In this document: piece by piece, positions 24,281-34,329 of the stretch
Position numbering within the stretch: position 1 is the stretch's first letter
Layout: each line of letters opens with the position of its first letter
Origin: Valencia hispanica
Taxonomy: Eukaryota > Chordata > Actinopteri > Cyprinodontiformes > Valenciidae
Length of the DNA stretch: 64,000 bases
Direction of reading: 5' to 3'
Assembly: GCA_963556495.2 (NCBI GenBank)
Contig: OY747704.1
Location: forward strand, 38,610,001 to 38,674,000
Position numbers and translations under genes: made by a program
The notes under the pieces: generated by a model
What the model was told of the DNA's origin: nothing
The model's database searches: none
What the model saw: the letters and a program-made list of their open reading frames with translations, nothing else

Positions 24281-24946
24281 GAGGAGTACTAAAGACAGTT
24301 GCAGTATATTCAAACGTGCTCAAATCAAATAAAATCCGATAAAACAGGTTTGGCAGAAAGCGTTGAACTTATAAAAGCAGTACCTCCTCCACTTTTTCTA
24401 CTCCTCGTTGAATAAGTGAAGTTAAAATTTGGTGTGGAGGCCTTTGTAAGAACAACAGGGGCATCTGCAGAGAGCGAACATTTAAAAGTGACATATTAAT
24501 AGTGATTGGAGATGGAGTGACTGTTTGATTTACTGAAAGTGGGACTTTGGTATCTGTCTGAGATTATTTGGGTTCCATTTGTTAGGTTTATGATTTTTAG
24601 TCCGCTCTCTGCTGATAACAGGTATGAATGAGGTATGGTAAGATCCAAGTACTGTAGATGAGTTACTGTTAAAATCAGAGCTGAGTTCATAAGAGCAGGG
24701 ACCAGCTGGACATCAGGATGTGGCGGAGGGCCGGTGTGGTAGACTGTGGGGGGGTGGGCATGCCAAACTCATTGCCAGCATGCGGGTACCCTGTCTATTG
24801 AGATGGAGCCCATCCTCCCCAAACAAAATTGTTAATTTTGTGGATTCTTTGTCACATTACTACAGCTAATAAAAACACAAAATTAATTTACTCAGGAAAT
24901 TAGACCAATTTAAAACTAGTATTTCTTGCTTTTTTCTCTACTGCAG

Positions 24947-25111
24947 TTGGCCCTTGAGGACCCGGTCCACAGTGTGTCTCTCCAGCAGTTTGTCTATGAG
25001 AAACTGAAGGCCCAGCAAGCCCTGATGGGGGACCAGAGCTTCGGGGTCCTGATGGAGACAGTGGACACAGAGCTCGTCAGGCAGCTACAGGAGTTCCTGC
25101 AAGCCCTCTAA
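24947..25111 (+). CDS. Terminal coding exon of unidentified host gene
   Basis: The only convincing ordinary gene piece. The acceptor is 'cttttttctctactgcag' with a clean polypyrimidine tract. The exon is 165 bp in phase 0: 54 codons (starting LALEDPVHSVSLQQF, ending LVRQLQEFLQAL) and TAA at 25,109. Codon use is GC-rich at third positions, quite unlike the surrounding AT-rich repeats, and no transposon family was recognised in it. The peptide looks helical and acidic/amphipathic, with no cysteine, no membrane segment and no catalytic motif; it could be the end of a helical-repeat or coiled-coil protein. I do not recognise the gene. Earlier exons must lie upstream, beyond or within the repeat-filled 25 kb. 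A minus-strand L2-C copy ends about 95 bp before the acceptor. Confidence 0.75.
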   Translation: MALEDPVHSVSLQQFVYEKLKAQQALMGDQSFGVLMETVDTELVRQLQEFLQAL

Positions 25112-26640
25112 ATACAAAATACAGTCATTCACTTCCTTACACAAATGCTACGTTCTACCATCATTTAATAAAAAAGGAAGAAAAAAAATACTAAAAAGGT
25201 TAACAATTGACCTGATGTGTGAACTCCTGATTCAGACCTTCCCAACCTCTACCCAGACTATGCCTTATCTATTTTCAGCCCTAGCCTTGTCAACTACTCT
25301 TTATCCCCTTCAGTGTTATCTCTGGGTGCCTACGTATGTTTAAAGAACCTTTCAACACCCACATGTAGACATCACCACATCAGAGCTTCCATGTAATTCT
25401 TCTAGTTTCTTAACTTAGGAACTGTTTGACTTGGTGCTGATATTACAACAGTTGGAGGGTAACATGGACACATTTGCTGCAGAGGGTAGAGAAGAAACAT
25501 CAGACTGCTTTTCATTGGAGAAAAAAAAAACTGCCGATTGTAGCAGAAATGTCTAAAAAACAACAAAAATGAAGGATCTAAAATGGTGTTTTCAGAATCT
25601 ATTTGTAAAAGACAAAACAGAAATGTAATTTTGTATGTATGTAAAGTATAGATGATAATCTGCATGACAATTCTTTGTTTTTGTGCTAATTTTGTCATAA
25701 GGGGTCAGCTTGAAGTTACTACTGAGCTTCTTTTTTTTCATGTCGATGCAGACATTTTTAAATGTTTGTTGATTTCTAAGAGTGCTGAACCCCATTTATA
25801 TGTATATACCTACTGCTGCTAATAGATGGTGTGTCAGAGCACTTTAATAACCAAAAACTGTTTTACATTTCTTTTCTTCTCACATCTTTAACACAATAAT
25901 TTGGGGTCTCAGCGCAGGACTGGAGTTCAGTTGAAAACTTTGTGATTGATACAGACATGGAAATCTAAGAAGCTGTCATGTTTTCCATTTTATCTGATTA
26001 AATCAATTCTATAGCTTTTTAATTGTTCACTAATCAGAAAAACATTTTTACAGACCTGTTTTATTTAGGAATGAAGCTCTGATAAAAATAATCTAAAAGG
26101 AAGACTGTTTTTGTTTGAGATGTCATTCTAATTACTTAAGAGGTTTACAAAATTAGTGATGAGAAGTAATAAATTACTATAGCAGATTTGGTACTTTGTT
26201 CAGTTTAATTTGAGCCAGTTTCATTGTCAATATAAAGTCTAGCCCCGCAAAAAGGCTTTGTTGTAAATTAGAAGTCCATAAAAGGGAAAAAGTCCTTGTC
26301 CTGATTTAATATTGATTCTTTTGTGATTTATGCCAAGCAAATAAGTTCCTTCATTTTATTCAATTTATAAGCAAAGCTAAGATGATGATCCAAACTGTAG
26401 CTCCTTTGACACTGTGTCAGATTTACAGCCTCATGCTTTCAGCCTTACCTATTAGAACCTGAAAAAAACTTTTTTTTAACTTCTCTGTTCAGTTCTTAAC
26501 TAGTTAAGCAGTAGAGAATTTCTTTGTTTTTTTCTTTATTTTAGTAATACGCCTTGAACACCACAAAGTAGAAAGAATGTTGGTTTGGTTTTGTAGGAAT
26601 TATTCTTGTTTTTCCTTTCTCAAGCCTTCAATAAAATGAA
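25112..26640 (+). other. Probable 3' UTR of the exon at 24,947
   Basis: AT-rich sequence directly after the stop codon without recognisable repeats. AATAAA occurs early at about 25,168 and again at about 26,630 ('caataaaatgaag'); either could be the polyadenylation signal, so the UTR could be short or about 1.5 kb. Small frames inside (for example 25,402-25,698 minus) are not supported. Confidence 0.45.
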
Positions 26641-27221
26641 GTAATCAGCTAGAGCAGCTGTCAACTTCTCTTCGCCAATCTCTTTTCAGGATTTTCAGGA
26701 TCTGCATAACTGAATACACAAACACTGCTGGAAATCATTCGAAGGCTTTTGTTTGTTTTGATTCCAAGCAGATTAATAGCCCTGACATAGCTATCAAGTT
26801 AAAGGAACTGTCGGTGCAAATGATGTAATTGACTTTAGTTTAGGACTTAGAACATGAAACAGTAAAGATCCAAACAATACTGACGGGGAATGCAGTGATC
26901 AGGCTTGTTCGGGTCTTACCTCCCAGTACTGATTTGACCCATTCTAACTGTTCTTCCTAAGGAGCATAATGCATATAAGGCCATTTGTGTGTACTTAATT
27001 TTAATTCGTAGAACTATAGAAACTGCAGCATCCTCTATAATAGAAATGGTAGTTTTGAATAAAATGAGTGCATTACAAAACTCTCCGTCATTAACCCATG
27101 TTCAAACTACATTGATTTTAATAGTCTTACAAGCTAAACAAAATCAGTCTGAATCTTTATTTTAGTTCATGTAAGAAATAAAAATAAAAAACCTTAATAC
27201 TTCAAGCCAATAAATTTTATG
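26641..27221. other. Spacer, nothing recognised
   Basis: AT-rich DNA downstream of the possible poly(A) signal. No repeat or exon supported. Confidence 0.35.
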
Positions 27222-27640
27222 AAAATTTCATGCTCCCATCTTTTTGGGAACTGTTTGAGGATGACCAATTTCACATAACTATAAGCCAGTGGACAATGCG
27301 AGGTCTAAAAAGAAATGGATGAGCAAGTTTGGTGTGGAAAAGCTTGACTGGCATCCACAGAGTCCTAACCTGAACCCCAATAGAATGCATTTGGGATAAA
27401 TTAGTGCTGATAACAGCCAGATCTTGTTCATCAGTTTTAGACGCCACACATGCACTTCTTGGAGCATAGTGAAAAATTCCAATAAGCGCACTCCTAAACC
27501 TTGTAGAAAGCTATCCCAGAAGGGTTAAAGCAGTTATAGCTGCAAAGGATAGGCCATAAACATCTTTAACCCAATCGATTAAAATAGTAGATGCCACTCA
27601 AGTTCAAATGGGCATAAAAGCAGATGGGTGAAAACGTTTT
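27222..27640 (+). mobile_element. Tc1-like transposon, 3' part, decayed
   Basis: Same family as the minus copy at 4,050-5,062, here on the plus strand. Landmarks in order: 'atgctcccatctttttggga', 'ttgactggcatccacagagt' (the W/HPQSP.LNP.E block with the third catalytic residue region), 'ctcctaaaccttgtagaaag' and 'gcagttatagctgcaaagg' (the C-terminal end of the transposase), then the 3' non-coding part. Multiple indels; no functional protein. The 5' half is missing. Confidence 0.75.
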
Positions 27641-28473
27641 TTTTTTTTTATTCAGTATATGTTGGCTGGCTTTCATTCAAAAGGTTTTTTGAGTGTTGCT
27701 GTGTTAACGTCATAAAATATTAATATTTTGGGGATTACAGGACATTGCATCAAATAAGAGGTTATTTTAAAAGACCTATGATCTAATGCTGATATTTTTA
27801 AGGGACCTGGAGAAAAGTTTTTTTGTTTGTTTTTTATATAAACAATATCAAATCTGTTTGTGTGCACTACATCTTTATGAATGGATCTACACAGTGAAAT
27901 ATACCGGGACCTTTCCATTTGTTATGAACAGTGACAAAAAATCGATTTGCCAGACAATCAAAACTGATTAAGGGAAAATTGGCAAAATTATATGTCTGAG
28001 TTATTGATGCATTAGAACTAATGACAAGCAGGGGGAGAATTGGGTTGTTCTGGCACACTTAAACAACACTAAGGGAAGGGTTCATTGGAATAATTCTTCA
28101 CACTACAGTCAGTTGAGGAGGGACATGCCAGAAAAAGGACCTTTGTATGATGATACCAAAACAAGTAATCCCACATCTTCCATGGAGCATTATTATTTGT
28201 TAAAAGGCTGGCATCACAACAGAGTAAGAAATGTTAGACCACTGACACTCAACAAACCAAGCAAGGGGAGTCTTAAAGTAACGTTAAAGAGATTAGCCAG
28301 TTGTATTTCTTTTCGATAACATCTGGATACTAAGAGAATCGATTTCAAGCAAAATACAAAATTTCACTAAATAGGCATGCAAAGAACCCCACCTAATTCT
28401 GCATTGTGAGCATTTGGGTTGATGTCACATCATGACTGCCTGTCAAATTTCCTCTTTGAAATATGGCTCAGAT
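27641..28473. other. Spacer, nothing recognised
   Basis: AT-rich. The small plus frame at 28,113-28,319 has no recognisable domain. Confidence 0.35.
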
Positions 28474-28600
28474 CCATCCATCAATTGTCTATACTCACTT
28501 ATCTTTTTATGGTCACGGGGGGTGGTGGTTGATGGCTATCTCCAGCTTTCATTGGGCAAGAGATGGGATACACCTTGGACAAGTTGCCAGTTCCACTTTA
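28474..28600. repeat. Interspersed fish repeat fragment
   Basis: Wording 'ccatccatcaattgtctata', 'ggtcacggggggtggtgg', 'cattgggcaagagatggg' and 'caccttggacaagttgccag' matches a widely dispersed fish repeat, of which another split copy lies at 30,820-32,600. The family class is uncertain. Confidence 0.6.
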
Positions 28601-30660
28601 CGTGTAGAGACCAGAATTCGACCGTAATGGTCCATAAGCCCTGATGGATGCTGCTGTGGATAGTGAAGCTGAAGCAAATTATAAGGATGATTAAATCTGG
28701 CTATATTGTTGCTTGGAATTTGTAATAAATATTTCAGCATTCTTGTTACTCAAAAAAGCTATATTCTGTAGTTCAAGCATAGGAATATACTGTATATTTA
28801 AATCAGATGAAGTGTACCAAAGAAAAGAAATCACCTCAAAAAAAAATTCTCCTTTGTGAGTGCAGTGATGTGATTATTTTTTGCTTGCTTTTTCCCAACT
28901 GGGGTGGAGTGGAATTGTGGCAGTTGCATCAACTGTACTGCAGTTTCAGGCATGATTGTCCTCATAACTTTCTAACATTTATCCTCTGCAATAGTGAGAA
29001 GACTAAAGTTGGTTCCAAATGAAAGTTTCCAACTCACTGCCAAAGTAAAGGTGCTACTTCACATCTTTCAAAGTATCAGGATTGACTTTGGCCTACTCCA
29101 CTTTATATTCAGACCTACAGTGTATTATTTCAAACAGCTCTGACATAGCTTTTTACTCAAGTGCCTAATTGGAAGTTCTGAATTGGATGCTGATCTATGG
29201 GCAACAATGATTGCAATGGGCAACAAAGTCTGACTAGTAGCTATAAAGCATCATACCAGTAATTATTCATGTATGCCTTTTTGTCCACCCTAAACTATGA
29301 ACTTAGGGTAGACATAAAGCAATGTTGCGTGAACTAAACGATGCTTTTTGCTCTCCCTTCATGTTCTTTTTATTGCAACCTTTTCTTGAAATTCAAAATG
29401 GGGGACTTTGCTCAATTTGGTTCCCATGTTTCTATCTGCTTTTACTTTGAGACTGCTTAAAATACAAAAGGCAAAAGCCATATAGTTTTCTTAATGTGAT
29501 ATTGCTATATGAAAAATCTGTAAATGCTGGACCACACAGTAATATTTGCTGAGATTGCAGCTCTGTGGCTTGTTCCTTTAAATGGTTTCCCCATGTGGCT
29601 CTGCTGCTCAGTTCTGTAACTATGGGATCTTCAAAGTAAATATGTTCACTTCTAAGACATCTGCCCTTATAGGATTACCTACAGACTGCTTTTTCTTTCC
29701 GAGGAACAAGAACACAGGTACCAGTGGCCACCATCGACACATTTGTCTTAATTGGTTTGAGAATGAATGTTTTCAGGCTACTGGTCACTTTAGTGGCTTA
29801 TAGAGCGTGAAGAGACTATTAAGGATTCTGCACTCATCCTCGCTTCTCAACCTGCTTTTTCTTCCTCACCAGTGCTATTAATCCAACGGACTCTACTCAT
29901 TCATCTTTCCACAGGTGCGCTATCTGCAGAGCTTAGCATTTAATTGTTCCCTGGTGTGCATGACAGAGAAGAGCAAGAGGATTAGTGCTAATCAATGATT
30001 TGCATTCTTTATTGGATTACTTTCTGCCAAGATTACATAATTAAGGAGCGGCATGTTGCTCTGTCCCAAACTTGGGGACTTAATTCATTTATCCCCCTTT
30101 ATTCATGGTTGTTTATCTATGTGTCTCCCAAGGTTATAATGGGAAATTATCATAACTTTTTTAATACAGTACTGCTCAAAAAGGTTTTATTCCACTCCCA
30201 ATTTCTTCATACTTTGCTTCTAAAGAACAAGACTTTCTTATAATCTTTCTAAATGCTCTCGATCAGTAGATTGTCATGCTTCCTGAAGGCCTTTCAAGGT
30301 TTTCTTTCAGAAGCTTATGTGCGTTTTCGCTCATTTTAAGCCCACACCTCATATCTCGTTATGACAGGATATTCTGTAGGACAAGTGGAGGGCAAAAGAA
30401 GTAGAAGGCCTAGTAGCTGTGACTGAAAAACTAAGTATGCCCCAGGGTTAAATAGCATTTAGTTCCACTCTTTTCACCAATCACTTTAAATATTAATCAT
30501 ATTTCTTTCTTAAGCCTCTCCAATCACAGAGTTTTACCTCACTTTCACTCAGATTATGGGCATTTGTTTGCATGGAAAAGTCAGCAGGCTTCTGACTCAG
30601 TATTTGAAACCTGTCATTTGTAGTTATTTTCCTCATGTGAGTGCAAAGGTTTCTTTTATG
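28601..30660. other. Spacer, nothing recognised
   Basis: About 2 kb of AT-rich DNA. A possible acceptor 'cattcatctttccacag' at about 29,900 is followed by a 27-codon open stretch, too short and featureless to call an exon. Confidence 0.35.
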
Positions 30661-30815
30661 GCCTACATTTACAGTGCCTTCCAAACATTTTCATTTGACT
30701 TGAACATTTTCAAATTTTTTCACATTACACTGCAAACTTCAATGTGTTTGATTGGGATTTTATTTAATAAAACACCACAATGCAAAATTATGAACTTGAA
30801 GGAAAGTGATTCACA
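30661..30815. mobile_element. Tc1-like transposon end, remnant
   Basis: Begins ACAGTGCCTTCCAAACATTT and continues 'ttttcacattacactgcaa', the wording of a common fish Tc1-type terminal region. The middle and other end are absent. A related internal region occurs at 42,761 and 51,493. Confidence 0.5.
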
Positions 30816-31089
30816 TTTGTTAACATCCATCTATCCACTGAGTAGAAAGTAAGCACTTATTGAGTTCTAGATTGTTGGGAGCAGTGATTTTAATAAAGAC
30901 TAACAGCTCCTTAGTGGAAGGATCTGCAATGATGATCCTTTGTTCACCAATGATGCAGTAGTCTGTCGCTAAAGGAGTTCTATATGCTTATCCATGCAGG
31001 GTCACAGGGAGACTGGTGTCTATATCCAGTAGTCATTAGGGAAGAGTCAGAGTACACCCCTGATAGTTTGTCAGGCAATCACAGATATA

Positions 31090-32435
31090 CAGTCGTGGCC
31101 AAAAGTTTAGAGAATTGCATAAATATTGGAAATTGGAAAAGTTGCTGCTTAAGTTTTTATAATAGCAATTTGCATATACTCCAGAATGTTATGAACAGTG
31201 ATCAGATGAATTGCATAGTCCTTTGGGTTAGAATGGCAGACTTGACATGTTAAAAGAAGGGTGATGCTTGAAATCATTGTTCTTCCATTGTTAACCATGG
31301 TGACCTGCAAAGAAACGCGTGCAGACATCATTGCGTTGCATAACATTGGCTTCACAGGCAAGGATATTGTGGCTACTAAAATTGCACCGAAATCAACAAT
31401 TTATAGGATTATTAAAAACTTCAAGGAAAGAGGTTCAATTCTTGTTAAGAAGGCTTCAGGGCATCCAAGAAAGTCCAGCAAGCGCCAGGGTCGTCTCCTA
31501 AAGAGGATTCAGCTGCGGGATCGGACTGCCACCAGTGCAGAGCTTGCTCAGGATTGGCAACGGGCAGGTGTGAGCGCATCTGCATGCACAGTGAGGCGAA
31601 GACTTTTGGAAGATGGCCTGGTGTCAAGAAGGGCAGCAAAGAAGCCACTTCTCTCCAAAAAAAACATCAGGTACAGACTGATCTTCGATGGAGCCTCTTT
31701 CCGATTGTTTGGGGCATCTGGAAAAAGGCTTGTCTGGAGAAGAAAAGGTGAGCGCTACCATCAGTCCTGTGTCATGCCAACAGTAAAGCATCCTGAGACC
31801 ATTCATGTGTGGGGTTGCTTCTCATCCAAGGGAGTGGGCTAACTTAAAATTTTGCCCAAAAACACAGCCATGAATAAAGAATGGTACCAAAACACCCTCC
31901 AACAGCAACTTCTTCCAACAATCCAACAACGGTTTGGTGAAGAACAGTGCATTTTCCAGCATGATGGAGCACCGTGCCATAAGGCAAAAGTGATAAGTAA
32001 CTGGCTCGGGGACCAAAACGTTTAAATTTTGGGTCCATGGCCTGGAAACTCCCCAGATCTTAATCCCATTGAGAACTTGTGCTCAGTCCTCAAGAGGCGG
32101 GTGGACAAACAAAAACCCACTAATTCTGACAAACTCCAAGAAGTGATTATGAAACAATGGGTTGCTATCAGTCAGGATTTGGCCCAGAAGTTGATTGAGA
32201 GCATGCCCAGTCGAATTGCAGAGGTCCTGAAAAAGAAGGGCTAACACTGCAAATACTGACTCTTTGCATAAATGTCATGTAATTGTCAATAAAAGCCTTT
32301 GAAACGTATAAAGTGCTTGTAATTATATTTCAGTACATCACAGAAACAACTGAAACAAAGATCTAAAAGTAGTTTTGCAGCAAACTTTGTGAAAACTAAT
32401 ATTTGTGTCATTCTCAAAACTTTTGGCCACGACTG
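31090..32435 (+). mobile_element. Tc1-like transposon, 1,346 bp, both ends present
   Basis: Terminal inverted repeats CAGTCGTGGCCAAAAGTTT at both ends (identical over 19 bases), each bordered by TA (31,088-31,089 and 32,436-32,437), the target used by Tc1/mariner elements. It contains one transposase reading frame on the plus strand, disabled by an internal deletion and two stop codons. Ends this well preserved suggest a fairly recent arrival that may have been mobilised by a related active copy. Confidence 0.93.
31300..32244 (+). pseudogene. Tc1-like transposase, two stops and a deletion
   Basis: DDE transposase for cut-and-paste movement. The start is taken at 31,300 (MVTCKETRADIIALH), since this is where the paired helix-turn-helix domain begins; an upstream in-frame ATG exists at 31,261. 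Residues 1-120 hold the DNA-binding region (STIYRIIKNFKERGS, then a second HTH with RRLLEDGLVSRRAAKKP). The region around 31,670-31,700 jumps from ...NIRYRLIF to DGASFRLFG, an in-frame loss of roughly 15-20 residues at the first catalytic Asp. Later blocks are intact: FQHDGAPCHKAK (second Asp) and GNSPDLNPIENL (third acidic residue). In-frame stops lie at 31,840 and 32,023; no frameshift. Not functional. Confidence 0.88.
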
Positions 32436-32600
32436 TATATACTGGAAAAAGAAACACGCACAATCTCACACACCAACAAAGTAATTTAGAGAGACTATTT
32501 GGAATGTAGGATGAAGCTGGAGTGCCCAGTGAGAACCCACACATGAATATACAGAAAGATCCAAGGAGACCCTTGGACCTTCTTACTGCAGGGCAACTGT

Positions 32601-32784
32601 GTGGACAGTTTGACTACTCACAATTTATGCAATGTCCAATTTTGGCCTTTTGTTGAGAAATGGTGAGAAACCAAGCCATTGTCAAACGAAAACATTAAAT
32701 GTTTAATACTTTTTGTTTTCTTGAAGCCATGTAAGGAACAAAAATGATGTGGAAGAAAGTATTATGGACTGATACGAACAAAAC
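32601..32784. other. Spacer between repeats
   Basis: Short AT-rich stretch leading into transposase debris; no separate feature supported. Confidence 0.3.
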
Positions 32785-32910
32785 TTAGACATTTTGTAAA
32801 ACGCTATGTTTGGTGGACAACTAAAATTGCACATAGACGACAACACACTATGAAAATGGTAGTAGTAGCATCATACCCAGAAGTTTGGATGCAAAATGAT
32901 TGGTTAAGGC
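32785..32910 (+). pseudogene. Tc1-like transposase fragment, copy 1
   Basis: Plus translation contains FVKRYVWWTTKIAHRRQHT, the block between the first and second catalytic Asp of Tc1-type transposases. Nothing longer survives. A close duplicate lies at 33,803-33,880. Confidence 0.6.
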
Positions 32911-33669
32911 TGTTTATTACTTAGTTCTTTTCTTTTTCATTTTTTGGGATTTCTCTTGCAGCTAATTAATGAATTTATTTAACTGTTCTCTGTACTACTT
33001 AACCTATCTTTACTTAGGCAGTAAGAATAGATTCAGATTTTTTAAATTTGTTTAGGTTAGTTTTTGGAAAATATGTCATAACTTCATGTGTAATATAATA
33101 TTGTGGATCTAAGGCTGTGTATTTAAAAAAAAAATCTAAAATAGTATTACCTGGCTTCTAGAAAACAAATTTATTTATAAAACCTTAGGCTTTACTATGT
33201 TCTTCACCATGACTGCGCCAAAATTCATTAAGAATTTATATGTATATATGAACTTTCCTGGGCTGTGCTTTAGCAGTTACCCGATTTGTGTCATTTTGAT
33301 TGTCTGTGGCCTCTGGAAGCAAGAAAGTGTTAGTGACAGTGTGTGGGAGAGTGTCTTGTTGTCTGTGCATTGATTCAGATTAGAAGTGGCAGATCCTGTC
33401 TGCTTTTAGAAGCCTGTTATTAAAACCTGAAGTCCTAGACAGCTGCAGTAGTTCTGTGGCCCCACTGTCTTGAACACCACTGATAATGATGAGTCCTCAT
33501 GCGGCCATATGTCTTCATGCTTGTGTATAAAATGCTCATGTTCGTCACCTCGGAGTGGAATGAGCTCAATAATTATATTGTAACTGATCTGCTAAATTAA
33601 TGGTTTTATATGGCTGTGAACTATATAGAAGCAACCAATAATAGCTTATAAGCTCTTTAGCTCATTCTC
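32911..33669. other. Spacer, nothing recognised
   Basis: AT-rich DNA without recognisable exon or repeat. Confidence 0.35.
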
Positions 33670-33802
33670 TCTCAATATGCTCATTAGACTCATTGGGTTT
33701 TGGGAAGGGGGAGGTTGTGGGTCATTTTTAATCTGTGCAAGCACTTTGAGAAGCTTTGTTGTGGTTTGAAAAGCACTTTATAAATAAAGTTTGATTTGAT
33801 TG
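33670..33802 (+). mobile_element. L2-C 3' tail, plus strand
   Basis: 'gcaagcactttgagaagct', 'gtggtttgaaaagcacttta' and 'taaataaagtttgatttgat' are the complement of the tail at 51,737-51,810. It ends in (GATTT)n-like wording and is immediately followed by transposase debris. Confidence 0.75.
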
Positions 33803-33890
33803 AGACAAAACATTTTGTAAAACGCTATGTTTGGTGGAAAACTAAAACTGCACATAGACGAGAACACACCATAAACACAGCTTGTTGCAA
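33803..33890 (+). pseudogene. Tc1-like transposase fragment, copy 2
   Basis: Translation FVKRYVWWKTKTAHRREHT, nearly the same as copy 1 at 32,785. It directly abuts the L2-C tail. Confidence 0.6.
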
Positions 33891-34329
33891 AAAGCTTTCT
33901 TTTTTAATTCTAGTTCCCATCAGTGCAATTCAAAATTCTGGAAGTGCTCTGCAGATGCAAGGCTGTGAACATTGTACATTATTTGTTTTATGAGCTATTT
34001 GTATAATTTCTGCAAAGCCTGTTCATAGTGTTCTAAAAAGGTACAGATGAGCTACATATCCCTAAACAGCAAGTAAAGTGATTGCTAGTGTATCATTTAC
34101 AATAAATACTAAGGTAATCACATAAACAATGCAAGTCAATGAATAGTTATTAGAGAATTACCTGCCCAATGCATTTAGATTTCAAGCACAATTTTAAATT
34201 CACTTAATTTTTCATTATATCGTTTAATTTGAGAAGCCATTTCATAAAGATGGTAAAACATACAACAAATAAAACATAATATCTTAAGAATCAAAATAAC
34301 TGCAACTGATGCTCAACATCAGCAACTAA
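33891..34329. other. Spacer, nothing recognised
   Basis: AT-rich DNA; no feature supported. Confidence 0.35.

Larger units (their letters stand above)
30820..32600. repeat. Interspersed repeat, split by a Tc1 element
   Basis: Left part 30,820-31,089 ('tccatctatccactgagtag', 'gtcacagggagactggtgtc') and right part 32,438-32,600 ('gcacaatctcacacaccaac', 'aatttagagagactatttgg', 'gagaacccacacatgaatat') are consecutive pieces of the dispersed repeat also seen at 28,474. The Tc1 element at 31,090-32,435 sits between them, so it inserted later. Confidence 0.6.

Noticed and set aside
29880..30000. Exon after 'cattcatctttccacag'
   Set aside because: Only 27 open codons with no recognisable character; acceptor-like sites occur by chance in pyrimidine-rich DNA.
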